Shown: positions 17,920-29,285 of the stretch, in pieces | Layout: each line of letters starts with the position of its first letter | Numbering within the stretch: position 1 is the stretch's first letter | From: Serinicoccus chungangensis | Lineage (GTDB): Bacteria; Actinomycetota; Actinomycetes; Actinomycetales; Dermatophilaceae | Assembly (NCBI RefSeq): GCF_001483745.1 | Contig: NZ_LQBL01000022.1 | Span: 240,812-304,811, forward strand | DNA: 64,000 bases | Direction: 5' to 3' | Made by a program: the position numbers and the translations under genes | Notes under the pieces: generated by a model | Told to the model about the DNA's origin: nothing | The model's input: only the letters and a program-made list of their open reading frames with translations | The model's database searches: none

Positions 17920-19749
17920 TCATACCGCGGCACCTGCCGTGTCCACCAGCCCGAGCCGGGCGCGCTCCTCCTCGACCACCGAGGGGTCGAGCTTGGTGAA
18001 GATCGGCGAGGGCTTGGCGACCGGCGCACCCACCGCGACCGGACGGTGCTCCCACCGCGGCGCCGCGGAGTAGTCGCCGGTGATGACCGGGTAGTCCGGC
18101 CGTGCCGGGTCGTCGAGGTCCGCGACGGTCTCGAGGCGGGGCATCGGCTGGAAGTCGCCCTCGCCGCCGAGCGCCCGGTGCACCGCGCTCGAGGAGTGCG
18201 GCAGGTAGGGCGAGAGGATCGTGTTGAGGTCGACCACCGCCTGCATCAAGGTATGCAGCACGGTCGCCAGCCGCTCCCGCTGGTCCTCGCCCTTGAGCTT
18301 GAACGGCTCCGTGGTCGAGACGTAGGCGTTGGCCTCGCCGACCAGGCGCATCGCCTCGGCGAGCGCGGCCTTCTGCTTGTGCGTGGCGATGAGCCGGCCG
18401 ACGGTGTCGAAGCCGGACTGCACCTGCTCGAGCAGCGCCCGGTCGACGTCCTGCAGCTCGCCGGGCTGCGGGATCTCGCCGAAGTTCTTGGCGATCATCG
18501 AGGCGGTCCGGTTGACGAGGTTGCCCCAGCCGGCGACGAGCTCGGTGTTGGTGCGCTTGACGAACTCCGGCCAGGAGAAGTCGGAGTCGGCCGTCTCCGG
18601 CGCCGCGGCCGAGAGGAAGTAGCGCAGCGCGTCCGGCTGGTAGCGCTCCAGCACGTCCCGCACGTAGATGACGACGCCGCGCGAGGTGGAGAACTGCTTG
18701 CCCTCCATGGTGAGGAACTCGCTGGAGACCACCTCGGTCGGCAGGTTCAGCTCGCCGTAGGGTCCGACCTCCCCACCCTTGCTGCCGCCGCCGTTGTGCG
18801 CCAGCAGCTCCGCGGGCCAGATCTGGGAGTGGAAGGTGATGTTGTCCTTGCCCATGAAGTAGTAGGTGAGCGCGTCGCTGCCGTTCCACCACTCGCGCCA
18901 CCGCTCCCCCTGCTCGCCGGGCAGCCGCCGCGCCCACTCGACCGAGGCCGAGAGGTAGCCGATGACCGCGTCGAACCAGACGTAGAGCTTCTTCGTGGGG
19001 TTCTCCGACCAGCCCTCGAGCGGGATGGTGATGCCCCAGTCGATGTCGCGGGTGATGGGCCGCGGCCGGATCTCGGCGAGGATGTTCTGGGAGAAGCGGA
19101 TGACGTTGGGCCGCCACAGCCCGCTGGCCTCCCGGCCGTCGAGCCACTCGCCGAGCGCCTCGGCGAGCGCCGGCAGGTCGAGGAAGAAGTGCTCGGTGTC
19201 GCGGAACTCCGGCGTCTCGCCGTTGATCTTCGAGCGCGGGTCCCGCAGGTCCGCCGGGTCGAGCTGGTTGCCGCAGTTGTCGCACTGGTCGCCGCGCGCC
19301 TCGGCATACCCGCAGATCGGGCAGGTGCCCTCGATGTAGCGGTCCGGCAGGGTGCGCCCGGTGGACGGGCTGATGGCCACCTGCTGGGTCTGCTCGAGCA
19401 GGTAGCCGTTGCGCCAGCAGGCGAGGAACATCTGCTGCACGACCTCGTCGTGGTTGGCCGTGGTGGTGCGCGTGTAGAGGTCGTAGGACACCCCCAGCGC
19501 CGCGAGGTCGGCGGCGATGAGCGCGTGGTTGGTGTCGATGAACTCCTGCGGGCTCTGCCCGGCCGCGTCGGCCTGCACGAGGATCGGGGTTCCGTGCTCG
19601 TCGGAGCCGGACACCATGAGCACGTCGTGGCCGGCCATGCGCATGTAGCGGCTGAAGACGTCGGAGGGGACGCCGAACCCGGCGACGTGGCCGATGTGGC
19701 GCGGGCCGTTGGCGTACGGCCAGGCGACCGCGGACAGGACATGACTCAT
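17920..19749 (-). CDS. metG: Methionyl-tRNA synthetase
   Basis: 609 aa, class Ia. HIGH motif at RHIGHVAG near residue 18, zinc knuckle CPICG with CDNCG at about 142-160, and the KMSKS equivalent KQFSTSRG near residue 352. The anticodon-binding helical domain ([17 protein letters not shown]) follows. No C-terminal dimerisation (Trbp111) domain is present. Minus-strand TAGACT (19758-19763) lies 8 nt before ATG 19749, so the mRNA is probably leaderless. The 262 bp upstream (19750-20011) contain no gene; only a short AT-richer patch (GATATAG near 19897) stands out. Confidence 0.97.
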   Translation of the reverse strand: MSHVLSAVAWPYANGPRHIGHVAGFGVPSDVFSRYMRMAGHDVLMVSGSDEHGTPILVQADAAGQSPQEFIDTNHALIAADLAALGVSYDLYTRTTTANHDEVVQQMFLACWRNGYLLEQTQQVAISPSTGRTLPDRYIEGTCPICGYAEARGDQCDNCGNQLDPADLRDPRSKINGETPEFRDTEHFFLDLPALAEALGEWLDGREASGLWRPNVIRFSQNILAEIRPRPITRDIDWGITIPLEGWSENPTKKLYVWFDAVIGYLSASVEWARRLPGEQGERWREWWNGSDALTYYFMGKDNITFHSQIWPAELLAHNGGGSKGGEVGPYGELNLPTEVVSSEFLTMEGKQFSTSRGVVIYVRDVLERYQPDALRYFLSAAAPETADSDFSWPEFVKRTNTELVAGWGNLVNRTASMIAKNFGEIPQPGELQDVDRALLEQVQSGFDTVGRLIATHKQKAALAEAMRLVGEANAYVSTTEPFKLKGEDQRERLATVLHTLMQAVVDLNTILSPYLPHSSSAVHRALGGEGDFQPMPRLETVADLDDPARPDYPVITGDYSAAPRWEHRPVAVGAPVAKPSPIFTKLDPSVVEEERARLGLVDTAGAAV

Positions 19750-20011
19750 GGGTCACCAGTCTAGGTGCGCCCCGGGAGGCGTCCTCCCCGTCCGGACTTC
19801 GGCCCGGCACCCGCGCTCCGGTCGGCCGCGAGCGCTCACACAGGCCACACAAGTCACATCCGTCACGACGTGCGGGGAAAGTCACCGATGCCCGCGATAT
19901 AGCCCGGTCAACGGTGAAGATCCCCGCAGGTCGGTGCGCGAGTGACGGCTGGGACTTCCATGACCGGCATCAGCCCGGTATGCCGCCGCGCCGCTGCCTC
20001 GACCCGCCGAC

Positions 20012-21784
20012 TCAGGGTGTCTCCATCTCCGTGACGGGCAGGTCGGCGGTCCCGTCACCGTCGGTGTCCAGACCGTCGACGACCTCACGCAGGTCGGGGC
20101 GGCCAGGCGCCTGCAGCGGGAGTGACCACCACCGCACGCCCCCGCTCTCGGTGACCTCGCCCAGCGGCTGCTGAACCGTCATGCTCTCGTCCGCGGGGAC
20201 GAGCACCGGGTCCGTGGCGCCCTCCGGCAGACGGGCGACGAGGCTCCACATGTCGTCGTCGGTCTGTGTCGCCCGGAGCCCGGGGCCGTCCACGACGACA
20301 GGCGTCTCGGCGTCGGTCCACACCGCCCAGTGCTCGATCCCGGCCGCGGCGGACACCTGCACCCCACCGAGGTGCGGGAGCGCAGGGTCGCTCGGCTCAC
20401 CACCCAGCACCTGGACGGTCGGTTCGTCCGCGAGGGGGTCCACCATCACTGCCCCCACGAGCTCCTCCCCGTCCAGGTCGACCTTCAGGGCCGGAAGCAT
20501 GTCGTCGGCCAGCTCGAGCCCGCCCTCGTCCGTGACGAGCTGGGGTGCCACCGAGACGGGTGAGTCGTCCAGCGAGACCCACCGCACGATCGGTTGCAGG
20601 TCGGCCGTCGACTGCGTCTCGGTCGCGTCCGATACCAGCACGACGTCATCGTCGACATCACGCCAGGCCCACAGACCGTCACCGACATCGGGGATCTCCT
20701 GCAGCCGCCGACCGTCCCGGGAGGCCCACACGTCCGCACCGGAACGGTGGAGGTCGACACCCCCCAGCCCCGCCGGGTCGACCGTGCCCGCCTCGCGATC
20801 CCGCCAGCTCTCGCCGTCGACGGACCACTGCAGGTCCGGTGCGTACTGCGACCCCTCGCCGACCTCGGAGTACCCCCGCGCGGCGAGGGCGTACGTGCTG
20901 TCCCCCAGAGCCACGGTGTCGACGATCGGCTCGCCGGACACGTGCTGCCCCGGCGCCGTGCTGACCAGGCGGGCGCGCGTGGCCTCCTCGGGCAGCCGGG
21001 CCAGCACCCACTCCACCGATCCTCCTCCGCGCCACCAGGGCCGCGGTTGGTCGCCGACGACGGACCACCCCGGGTCCAGCGTCGTGAGACCGTCATCGAG
21101 CACCCCCGCCAGGCCCAGCCCCTCCAGCCAGAACACGCGCTTCTCGACCGGTCCGTCCGCGACGACGCGGGTGTCCGCGATCTGCCCGCTCGCGGTCCAC
21201 ACGCTCCGGGAGTCGTGGAAGAGCAGATCCTGTGGGGGAGGACCGGACTCGGCGAGCACGGCATACCAGAGGTCGTCGTCCTCCTGCACGGGCCCTGTCT
21301 CACCGAAGCCGTCCTGCATCGGCACCACATCGGCTGCGTCCGCACTCGCCGGCTGGTCCCAGACCAGCACGGTGACCTCGCTGCTCACGAATTCCGTCGC
21401 CCCGAAGCTCGCGCTCTGTCCGACGACACTCTCCTCGCGCCCGTCCACGACGAGCGTGGCCGTCGGGCCTGCGGGCGAGTGGCTCACCACCACGGAGGAC
21501 AGGCCTCCTTCGGTCGTGTGGTCCAGCACGGTCAGGGTCTGGCCGTCGTCGACCTCCCACGACAGGGAGGCCGGCGAGACCTGCGGTGGTCCGAGGGAAC
21601 CTCCTCCCAGGCCCACCCACACCACTCCCGCCAGAGCGAAAGCACCGATGGCCGAGCCCGCACCGACGGCCCGGCGCCGTCGCACCCGTGCGCGACCTGC
21701 CGCCAGCATCTCCTCACCGGTCACTCTCGGCCCCGGTGAGTGGTGCACCGCGCGCTCCAGCATGGAGTTCAGCTGCTCAGACAT
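20012..21784 (-). CDS. Membrane-anchored putative anti-sigma-like protein, copy A
   Basis: 590 aa. A cytoplasmic N-terminus of about 50 residues is followed by one transmembrane helix (VGAGSAIGAFALAGVVWVGL) and about 520 residues predicted outside, rich in Trp, Asp and Gly, with BNR-like phrases such as WSVDGESW. There is no HxxxCxxC zinc anti-sigma motif. Its ATG overlaps the 3' end of the upstream sigma gene by 8 nt (ATGTCTGA), so the two are co-translated. By position it is the likely partner that controls the sigma factor, but no domain proves that. It is a paralogue of copy B (22342-23751) in layout and N-terminal sequence. Confidence 0.7.
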   Translation of the reverse strand: MSEQLNSMLERAVHHSPGPRVTGEEMLAAGRARVRRRRAVGAGSAIGAFALAGVVWVGLGGGSLGPPQVSPASLSWEVDDGQTLTVLDHTTEGGLSSVVVSHSPAGPTATLVVDGREESVVGQSASFGATEFVSSEVTVLVWDQPASADAADVVPMQDGFGETGPVQEDDDLWYAVLAESGPPPQDLLFHDSRSVWTASGQIADTRVVADGPVEKRVFWLEGLGLAGVLDDGLTTLDPGWSVVGDQPRPWWRGGGSVEWVLARLPEEATRARLVSTAPGQHVSGEPIVDTVALGDSTYALAARGYSEVGEGSQYAPDLQWSVDGESWRDREAGTVDPAGLGGVDLHRSGADVWASRDGRRLQEIPDVGDGLWAWRDVDDDVVLVSDATETQSTADLQPIVRWVSLDDSPVSVAPQLVTDEGGLELADDMLPALKVDLDGEELVGAVMVDPLADEPTVQVLGGEPSDPALPHLGGVQVSAAAGIEHWAVWTDAETPVVVDGPGLRATQTDDDMWSLVARLPEGATDPVLVPADESMTVQQPLGEVTESGGVRWWSLPLQAPGRPDLREVVDGLDTDGDGTADLPVTEMETP

Positions 21785-22256
21785 GACGCTCCTCCCGCAG
21801 CAGCGGACGCAACGCGGCCAGACCTGCCGACGTGTAGCTCTTGACCGCACCCACGCTCACTCCCAGCTCCGCGGCCGTGTCCTTCTCCGACTGGTCCAGG
21901 TAGTGCCGCAGCACCACGCACTCCCGTTGCCGAGGGGAGAGCTGCTGCAGGGCTCGGACCAGGTCGGTCGAGGACGGATCGTCCCGGTATGCCGTCTCCG
22001 GCACCTCGTCCGTCAGCCGCTCGCGGCGTCCCTTGCGCCAGCGGTCGGTGTGCAGGTTCGACATGGTCCGGCGTGCGTAGGCGAGCGGCCGACCGGACCG
22101 GACGCGGCGCCACCGCACGTAGAGACGGACGTAGGTCTCCTGCAGCAGGTCCTCGGCGGCATGCGCATCGGCCGTCAGGAGCCAGGCGTAGGCGTGAAGC
22201 GTCGCCCGGGTGGCGTCGACGAACTCGACGTAGGCCGCCTCCTCGCTGCTGCGCAC
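21777..22256 (-). CDS. ECF sigma factor (SigE family), copy A
   Basis: 159 aa. Region 2 is YVEFVDATRATLHAYAWLLT with AAEDLLQETYVRLY. Region 4 is LSPRQRECVVLRHYLDQSEK, then AAELGVSVGAVKSYTSAG as helix-turn-helix. The basic linker LHTDRWRKGRRE is shared with copy B. GTG 22256 is chosen from the GGGGAGGGAC sequence upstream. It forms a pair with the overlapping membrane protein, and this pair is repeated next door. Confidence 0.9.
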   Translation of the reverse strand: MRSSEEAAYVEFVDATRATLHAYAWLLTADAHAAEDLLQETYVRLYVRWRRVRSGRPLAYARRTMSNLHTDRWRKGRRERLTDEVPETAYRDDPSSTDLVRALQQLSPRQRECVVLRHYLDQSEKDTAAELGVSVGAVKSYTSAGLAALRPLLREERHV

Positions 22257-22341
22257 ACGTCCCTCCCCTCTCCTGTCCCGTCCAGTGTCTCCCCGGTAAC
22301 GGCCCGGGGCCTGGAAAGGTTGGGGTCGCGCACGACGCGGC

Positions 22342-23751
22342 TCAGTCGCCGAGCGGCACCACCTGGATTTCCTCCAGGCCCAACGGTTCGGGGTCCGACG
22401 GGTCCTCGTCCGCCACACCCACGTCGACGACCTGCTCCTGCTCGCTCGCCGACAGCACGGGAAGCCCGAGGAAGGTCACCGGCCGGCCGTCGGCGAGCTC
22501 GCGCACCCGCACGGAGGTGGCGGCCTCCCAGCGACCACCCCCTCCGTCGCCGACGAAGACGGCAGCCTCCTCCGGCGCGGGCGCCCAGCCGCCGACCACG
22601 ACGAGGGTGCCGCCGGCCACCGGGACCACGACGGCCCGCCCGTCCGACAGCTCCTCCCGGACGGACAGCGCCTCGGTCTTGGACCCCTGGTCCAGCCAGA
22701 GGAAGCCCTCGACGGTGGATCTCCAGGTCACCGGCGGCTCGCCCACGCCGACCTCCCTGGCCTGCGAGTCGACATACGAGTCAAGCGACCGCCGCTCCCC
22801 GTCGATGACCACATCGACCTCAGGCGCTTCGGTCTGGTCGCCGACGCCGATGAGGACCTGGTGCCCCGCCAGCTCCGTCGACGCGCCCTCGACACTGCCC
22901 TCTCCGAGGACGGCCTCGGCCACAGGTGGGATGAGTGACACCAGCCACGGTGCAGAACGTTCACCGCCCCTGATCGTGCCTGCGTCGCCGTGCACGGGCA
23001 TCACCTCGACCTGGTCACCGTCGTCCGGTCCGCGGACACCCCACAGGCCCGCCTGCTCGTCCAGGAACACCAGGAAGCGGCGCTCCTCCACCGCGAGCTC
23101 CAGGGACGGGACGCCGCGGCCGTCGAGGGTGGTGACCGCTCCCTCGGTCATGACGTACAGCTCTGCGGGGTCCGCCGACCCCACCGCTGCTGTGGCGGCA
23201 TACCCGATCCGCGTCCCGTCGACGTCGCTCGCACCGCCGACGCACAGGCTGCACCGCCCGCCCCACGCCACCGGACCTCCGGGGTCGTCCTCGGTGTGGA
23301 GCCAGACCGCGACGGTCAGCCCGTCCGTGCGGAACACCTGGACCTCTCCCGGCCCGTCCTGCGCCTGGAGCGGCTCGGGCAGCACCTCCCCGTCGCGCGA
23401 GACGACGAGCTCCGGCTGCTCCTGACCCTCCACCGTCCGCAGCTCGGCGCTCCACGTGGAGCTCCCCCGACCGGACAGCCCGAGGAGGCGGCCGTCCAGG
23501 TCGAGGTCTGACCAGGTGACCTCGGCCGGTGCCGTGACCGGGTCCTCACCGAGCGGCGCGACCGCCCACCCGAACCACAGCACGCCCGCCACGGCGAGCG
23601 TCGACACGGCAGCGGCGACCCGACGGCCGCGACGGATGGTGCTGCCCCGCCGGACCACGTCCTCGCGCGACACGTGCAGCGGCGGGGCGTGGCCTCCGGC
23701 CCGGTCCAGCAGCGCGGTGACCTCGTCGATGTCCTCACGGGCCTCAGTCAT
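22342..23751 (-). CDS. Membrane-anchored putative anti-sigma-like protein, copy B
   Basis: 469 aa. Short cytoplasmic N-terminus (about 43 residues), one TM helix (VAAAVSTLAVAGVLWFGWAV), then about 400 residues predicted outside without Pfam-like motifs that I recognise. No zinc anti-sigma motif. The start overlaps the sigma stop by 8 nt (ATGACTGA), the same overlap length as in copy A. The phrase TAPAEVTWSDLD-LDGRLL in B corresponds to VSPASLSWEVDDGQTL in A, which supports common origin. The extracytoplasmic parts have diverged strongly, as expected if they sense different signals. Confidence 0.7.
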   Translation of the reverse strand: MTEAREDIDEVTALLDRAGGHAPPLHVSREDVVRRGSTIRRGRRVAAAVSTLAVAGVLWFGWAVAPLGEDPVTAPAEVTWSDLDLDGRLLGLSGRGSSTWSAELRTVEGQEQPELVVSRDGEVLPEPLQAQDGPGEVQVFRTDGLTVAVWLHTEDDPGGPVAWGGRCSLCVGGASDVDGTRIGYAATAAVGSADPAELYVMTEGAVTTLDGRGVPSLELAVEERRFLVFLDEQAGLWGVRGPDDGDQVEVMPVHGDAGTIRGGERSAPWLVSLIPPVAEAVLGEGSVEGASTELAGHQVLIGVGDQTEAPEVDVVIDGERRSLDSYVDSQAREVGVGEPPVTWRSTVEGFLWLDQGSKTEALSVREELSDGRAVVVPVAGGTLVVVGGWAPAPEEAAVFVGDGGGGRWEAATSVRVRELADGRPVTFLGLPVLSASEQEQVVDVGVADEDPSDPEPLGLEEIQVVPLGD

Positions 23752-24226
23752 GGGACTCCACTCCCTCCAGCAGCTCGCGCAGCGCGCGGCGACCGTTCAT
23801 CGCGTACTTCTTGACGCTGCCGACGCCCACCCCGAGCGTGCGGGCGGTCTCGGCCTCGGAGAGGTCGAGGTAGTGCCGCAGCACGACGCACTCGCGCTCG
23901 CGGCGGGGCAGCCGGGCCAGGGCACGGACGAGGTCGACCGACAGCGGGTCGTCCGCCGTCGGTCGCTCGGGCACCGTGTCGGTCAGCACCTCACGGCGCC
24001 GCTTGCGCCAGCGGTCGGTGTGCAGGTTGACGATGGTCCGCCGGGTGTAGGCGGCAGGGTTGCCGCGGCGCACCCGACCCCAGCGGGCATACGTGCGGGC
24101 CAGCGCCTCCTGGACGAGCTCCTCGGCGACGTGGCCGTCCCCGGTGAGCATCCAGGCCGCGCTGAGCAGCCGCGGAGAGCTGGAGTCGAAGAACTCCGCG
24201 AACTCCTGCTCGTGCGTGGACCGCAT
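23744..24226 (-). CDS. ECF sigma factor (SigE family), copy B
   Basis: 160 aa. Region 2: FAEFFDSSSPRLLSAAWMLT with VAEELVQEALARTYARW. Region 4: RERECVVLRHYLDLSEAETA with LGVGVGSVKKYAMNGRRAL. Shared with copy A: LHTDRWRK-RR-E-LTD-VPE and the ECVVLRHYLD string. An ATG 27 nt upstream exists, but AGGAGG sits 4 nt before ATG 24226 (MRSTHEQEF). ECF sigma factors of this type usually drive their own operon; no obvious promoter pair was found. Confidence 0.9.
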   Translation of the reverse strand: MRSTHEQEFAEFFDSSSPRLLSAAWMLTGDGHVAEELVQEALARTYARWGRVRRGNPAAYTRRTIVNLHTDRWRKRRREVLTDTVPERPTADDPLSVDLVRALARLPRRERECVVLRHYLDLSEAETARTLGVGVGSVKKYAMNGRRALRELLEGVESHD

Positions 24227-24370
24227 ACCGCCTCCTGCTCGACACCCTGTCATCCCCCCAACGGCCCAGGTGGCCCGGAGGTGGGGTCGAGGACGAGAAC
24301 CGGCTCATGGCGCATACTGGGTCGTGACGACGGCTCCCGCCGGGCGCCGCGCGAGTCAGGAGGCCACGAC

Positions 24371-24982
24371 GTGCTCGCTGCCCTCACCGGTGCCGGCCTG
24401 TCGGCCGCGGCAGGGCTGAACGCCTACATCCCGTTCATCCTCGTCGCGCTCATCGCACGGTTCACCGACGTCATCAACCTCCCGCACCAGTACGCCTGGA
24501 TCGAGTCCAACTGGGCCATCGGCATCGCCGCCGTGCTCCTGCTGTCCGAGGTCGTGCTGGACAAGGTGGCCATCGTCGACCACGTCAACGACGCGGTCGG
24601 CACCTTCGTCCGCCCGGCGACGGGCGGTCTCATCTTCGCCGCCAGCACGGCCGCCGAGGACTTCGAGCAGGGCTCGAGCTTCATGCAGGACAACCCCTGG
24701 GTGGGCGTGCTCCTCGGCATCATCACCGCCGGCATCGTCCACACCGGCAAGGCCGTCACCCGGCCCGTCGTCAACACGACCACCGGCGGTCTGGGCACCC
24801 CCGTGGTCTCCGCCGCGGAGGACGGGGCGGCGCTGACCCTCTCGCTCGTGGCGATCTTCCTGCCGGTGCTCGTGATCTTCCTGCTGCTGCTCCTGCTGTG
24901 GGGGGCGTTCGTCCTGTGGCGCCGCAAGCGCCGCCGCAAGGCGCACCGCGACCAGCTCATGGCCGACGCCGGCTACAGCTGA
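24371..24982 (+). CDS. DUF4126-family membrane protein
   Basis: 203 aa, four to five hydrophobic segments. It opens LAALTGAGLSAAAGLNAYIP, the pattern of the DUF4126 family, with later GLLIFAAS-like and FLPVLVIFLLLLLLWGAFVL segments and a basic C-terminal tail (RRKRRRKAHRDQ). GTG 24371 has AGGAGG at 24358-24363, 7 nt upstream. GCATACTGG near 24312 may supply a -10 with a leader of about 50 nt. Function unknown. Confidence 0.83.
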   Translation: MLAALTGAGLSAAAGLNAYIPFILVALIARFTDVINLPHQYAWIESNWAIGIAAVLLLSEVVLDKVAIVDHVNDAVGTFVRPATGGLIFAASTAAEDFEQGSSFMQDNPWVGVLLGIITAGIVHTGKAVTRPVVNTTTGGLGTPVVSAAEDGAALTLSLVAIFLPVLVIFLLLLLLWGAFVLWRRKRRRKAHRDQLMADAGYS

Positions 24983-25016
24983 GCAGCGAGGACCTCGCGA
25001 CCGCCCGCCCCGGCTG

Positions 25017-25085
25017 AGGCGTTCACGTGAACGCCTGGGCCGCCGACACGCCGACACCGGCCGGCTGAGGCGTTCACGTGAACGC
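25017..25085. repeat. Two copies of a perfect palindrome GCGTTCACGTGAACGC
   Basis: Copy 1 at 25019-25034 (perfect to 20 bp when extended) and copy 2 at 25070-25085 are 51 bp apart, each preceded by GGCTGAG. They fill the space between two convergent genes, and copy 2 ends at the stop codon of the minus-strand gene. They could be a bidirectional terminator pair or an operator; there is no U-tract. Confidence 0.75.
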
Positions 25086-25513
25086 TACGGCCGGGCGCCG
25101 GCCTCGCCGGCGGGTGACTGCACCCGCAGCAGCGCCGCCGTGAGACCGCACACGGCCGCCAGCATGATGAGCCCCCCGCCGAGCATGAGGATCGACCCCA
25201 CGAGGAAGAGCCCGGTCTCGTCGAGCGCGCTGACCACGCGACCCCAGGCATACGTGCCGATGACCGACCCCAGCAGGCTCGTGATGGCGGCGATCCCGCC
25301 CAGCCCGCGCGCCCGCCGCGCGTTGACCAGCCATCCAGCGCCCACCCCCAGCACCCCGCCGACGCACGCGACGACCGCCGCCCACAGCATCTCCGCGACG
25401 CCGTAGGCGGGCTCCGCGGCGGGCAGCACCTGCGTGGTGGCGTAGGCGGCGACGAGACCGGCCAGCACGCCGCCCACCACACCGCCGAGGATCGCCTGCC
25501 AGTTGATGGTCAT
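25085..25513 (-). CDS. Small tetraspan membrane protein
   Basis: 142 aa with four predicted TM helices: ILGGVVGGVLAGLVAAYATT, MLWAAVVACVGGVLGVGAGW, GIAAITSLLGSVIGTYAWG and FLVGSILMLGGGLIMLAAVC. I do not recognise the family. An in-frame GTG lies 18 nt upstream, but GGAGG is 8 nt before ATG 25513, so the ATG is preferred. It is convergent with the DUF4126 gene. The 172 bp up to rsmI hold no further gene. Confidence 0.7.
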   Translation of the reverse strand: MTINWQAILGGVVGGVLAGLVAAYATTQVLPAAEPAYGVAEMLWAAVVACVGGVLGVGAGWLVNARRARGLGGIAAITSLLGSVIGTYAWGRVVSALDETGLFLVGSILMLGGGLIMLAAVCGLTAALLRVQSPAGEAGARP

Positions 25514-25685
25514 CTGCCTGTCCTCCGTCACGGGTGCGCCACCACGGTGCAGCGCCGGGCACAGTCAACCACGGGCCCGCGCCACCCTCCAGCGTCCTCG
25601 CCGTGTTGGCCGCGGGTCTCCCCCGCGACCCGTCCCGGCCAGGGTGTGCCGCCGATGGCCGCGTCGGCCACCGCACCGCGGTCGG

Positions 25686-26525
25686 TCAGCGCGCGCGCAC
25701 CGCCTCGTCGTACAGCGCCTTGGCCGACAGCCCGGTCATGCGCGCGACGTCCTTGGTGACGTCCTTGAGCCGCTCGCCCGCGGCCACCCGCTCCAGGATC
25801 TCGGGTATGACGTCACCCGGGTCCACCTGCGAGGCGGCGGTCGCGGTGGCGCCGGCGACGACGACGGTGATCTCTCCCTTGACCCCCGCCTCGGCCCAGT
25901 CCGCCAGCTCGGCCAGCCCGCCGCGGCGCACCTCCTCGTAGGTCTTGGTCAGCTCGCGGCACACCGCGGCCGGGCGCCCCTCCCCCAGGGTCGTGGCCAT
26001 CGACGCCAGGGTGGCCGCGAGCCGGTGCGGCGCCTCGAAGAAGACCATGGTGCGGGGCTCGTCGGCCAGCCCGGTGAGCGTCCGCTCGCGCTCCCCGGTC
26101 TTGCGCGGCAGGAAGCCCTCGAAGCAGAAGCGGTCCACCGGCAGCCCGCTGACCGCGAGCGCCATGAGCACCGCCGACGGGCCCGGGACGCAGGTCACCG
26201 GCAGGTCGGCGGCGACGCAGGCCTGGACGAGCCGGTAGCCGGGGTCGGAGACCGAGGGCATCCCGGCGTCGGTGACCAGGAGCACCCGGTCCCCGCCGGC
26301 GATGCGTTCGACCAGGTCGGGGGTCCGGGAGGCCTCGTTGTGCTCGTGGTAGCTGACGACCTCGCCCGTGACGGTGACCCCGAGGCGGTCGGTCAGCCGG
26401 CGCAGCCGCCGGGTGTCCTCCGCCGCCACCACCCGTGCGTCAGCCAGCTCGGCCAGCAGCCGGGGGCTGGCGTCGCGGCTGTCGCCGATGGGGGTGGCGG
26501 CGAGGACGAGCGCGGCGTCGGGCAT
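25686..26525 (-). CDS. rsmI: 16S rRNA (cytidine-2'-O)-methyltransferase RsmI
   Basis: 279 aa. RsmI methylates the 2'-OH of C1402 in 16S rRNA. Tetrapyrrole-methylase fold: LVLAATPIGDSRDASPR at the N-terminus, VVAAEDTRRLRRL, TDAGMPSVSDPG, VPGPSAVLMALAVSGL and FFEAPHRL are family signatures. ATG 26525 is 20 nt past sdhB, with AGGGG as weak SD and the GGTATGCC octamer overlapping the start. In mycobacteria rsmI faces pmt directly; here sdhCAB lies between. Confidence 0.96.
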   Translation of the reverse strand: MPDAALVLAATPIGDSRDASPRLLAELADARVVAAEDTRRLRRLTDRLGVTVTGEVVSYHEHNEASRTPDLVERIAGGDRVLLVTDAGMPSVSDPGYRLVQACVAADLPVTCVPGPSAVLMALAVSGLPVDRFCFEGFLPRKTGERERTLTGLADEPRTMVFFEAPHRLAATLASMATTLGEGRPAAVCRELTKTYEEVRRGGLAELADWAEAGVKGEITVVVAGATATAASQVDPGDVIPEILERVAAGERLKDVTKDVARMTGLSAKALYDEAVRAR

Positions 26526-26545
26526 ACCCCGGGGCCCCTGCTCGG

Positions 26546-27288
26546 TCAGTCGCGCCCGCCGTAGCCCGCGCGGCGGTAGTCGCCGTTGAGCTGGCTGATG
26601 ACGTTGAGCGGGATGCCCTTGGGGCAGGCGCGTGAGCACTCGCCGAGGTTGGTGCACCCGCCGAAGCCCTCGAGGTCGTGCTGCGCGGTCATCTGCAGCA
26701 CCCGCGCCTCCCGCTCGGGCTGGCCCTGCGGCAGCTCACCGAGGTGGGTCACCTTGGAGCCCATGAAGAGCATCGCCGAGGCGTTCGGGCAGGCCGCGAC
26801 GCAGGCGCCGCAGCCGATGCACTCGGCCGCCATGAAGGCGCGGTCGGCGTCCTCCTTGGGGACCGGGGTGGCGTGGGCGTCCGGGGCGGATCCGGTGTTG
26901 GCGGAGATGAAGCCGCCGGCCTGGATGATGCGGTCGAAGGAGCTGCGGTCCACGCACAGGTCCTTGATGACCGGGAAGGGGTCGGCGCGCCAGGGCTCGA
27001 TGACGATCTCGTCGCCGTCGGCGAAGCTGCGCATGTGCAGCTGGCAGGTGGTGGTCCGCTCGGGGCCGTGCGCCTCGCCGTTGATGACGACGCCGCACAT
27101 GCCGCAGATGCCCTCGCGGCAGTCTGAGTCGAAGGCGACCGGCTCCTCGCCCTTCTCGATGAGCTGCTCGTTGAGCAGGTCCAGCATCTCCAGGAAGGAG
27201 CTGTCCTCGCTGACGTCCGGCAGCTGGTAGTCGACCATGCGGCCGTCGTCGGCAGGCCCGTCCTGGCGCCAGATCTTGAGCGCGATCC

Positions 27289-27292
<4 letters not shown>
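26546..27292 (-). CDS. sdhB: Succinate dehydrogenase iron-sulfur subunit
   Basis: 248 aa. The [2Fe-2S] ligands are CREGICGMC. The second pair of clusters is held by [14 protein letters not shown] and [21 protein letters not shown] 27292 overlaps the sdhA stop (GTGA). It passes electrons from SdhA to the quinone site at SdhC. Confidence 0.97.
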
Positions 27293-29277
<1,985 letters not shown>

Positions 29278-29285
29278 GGGTCCAC

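Noticed and set aside
19750-20011. Promoter with TTGACC and TATATC (minus strand, near 19890-19915)
   Set aside because: The two elements are only 4 bp apart and no gene start follows at a sensible distance.
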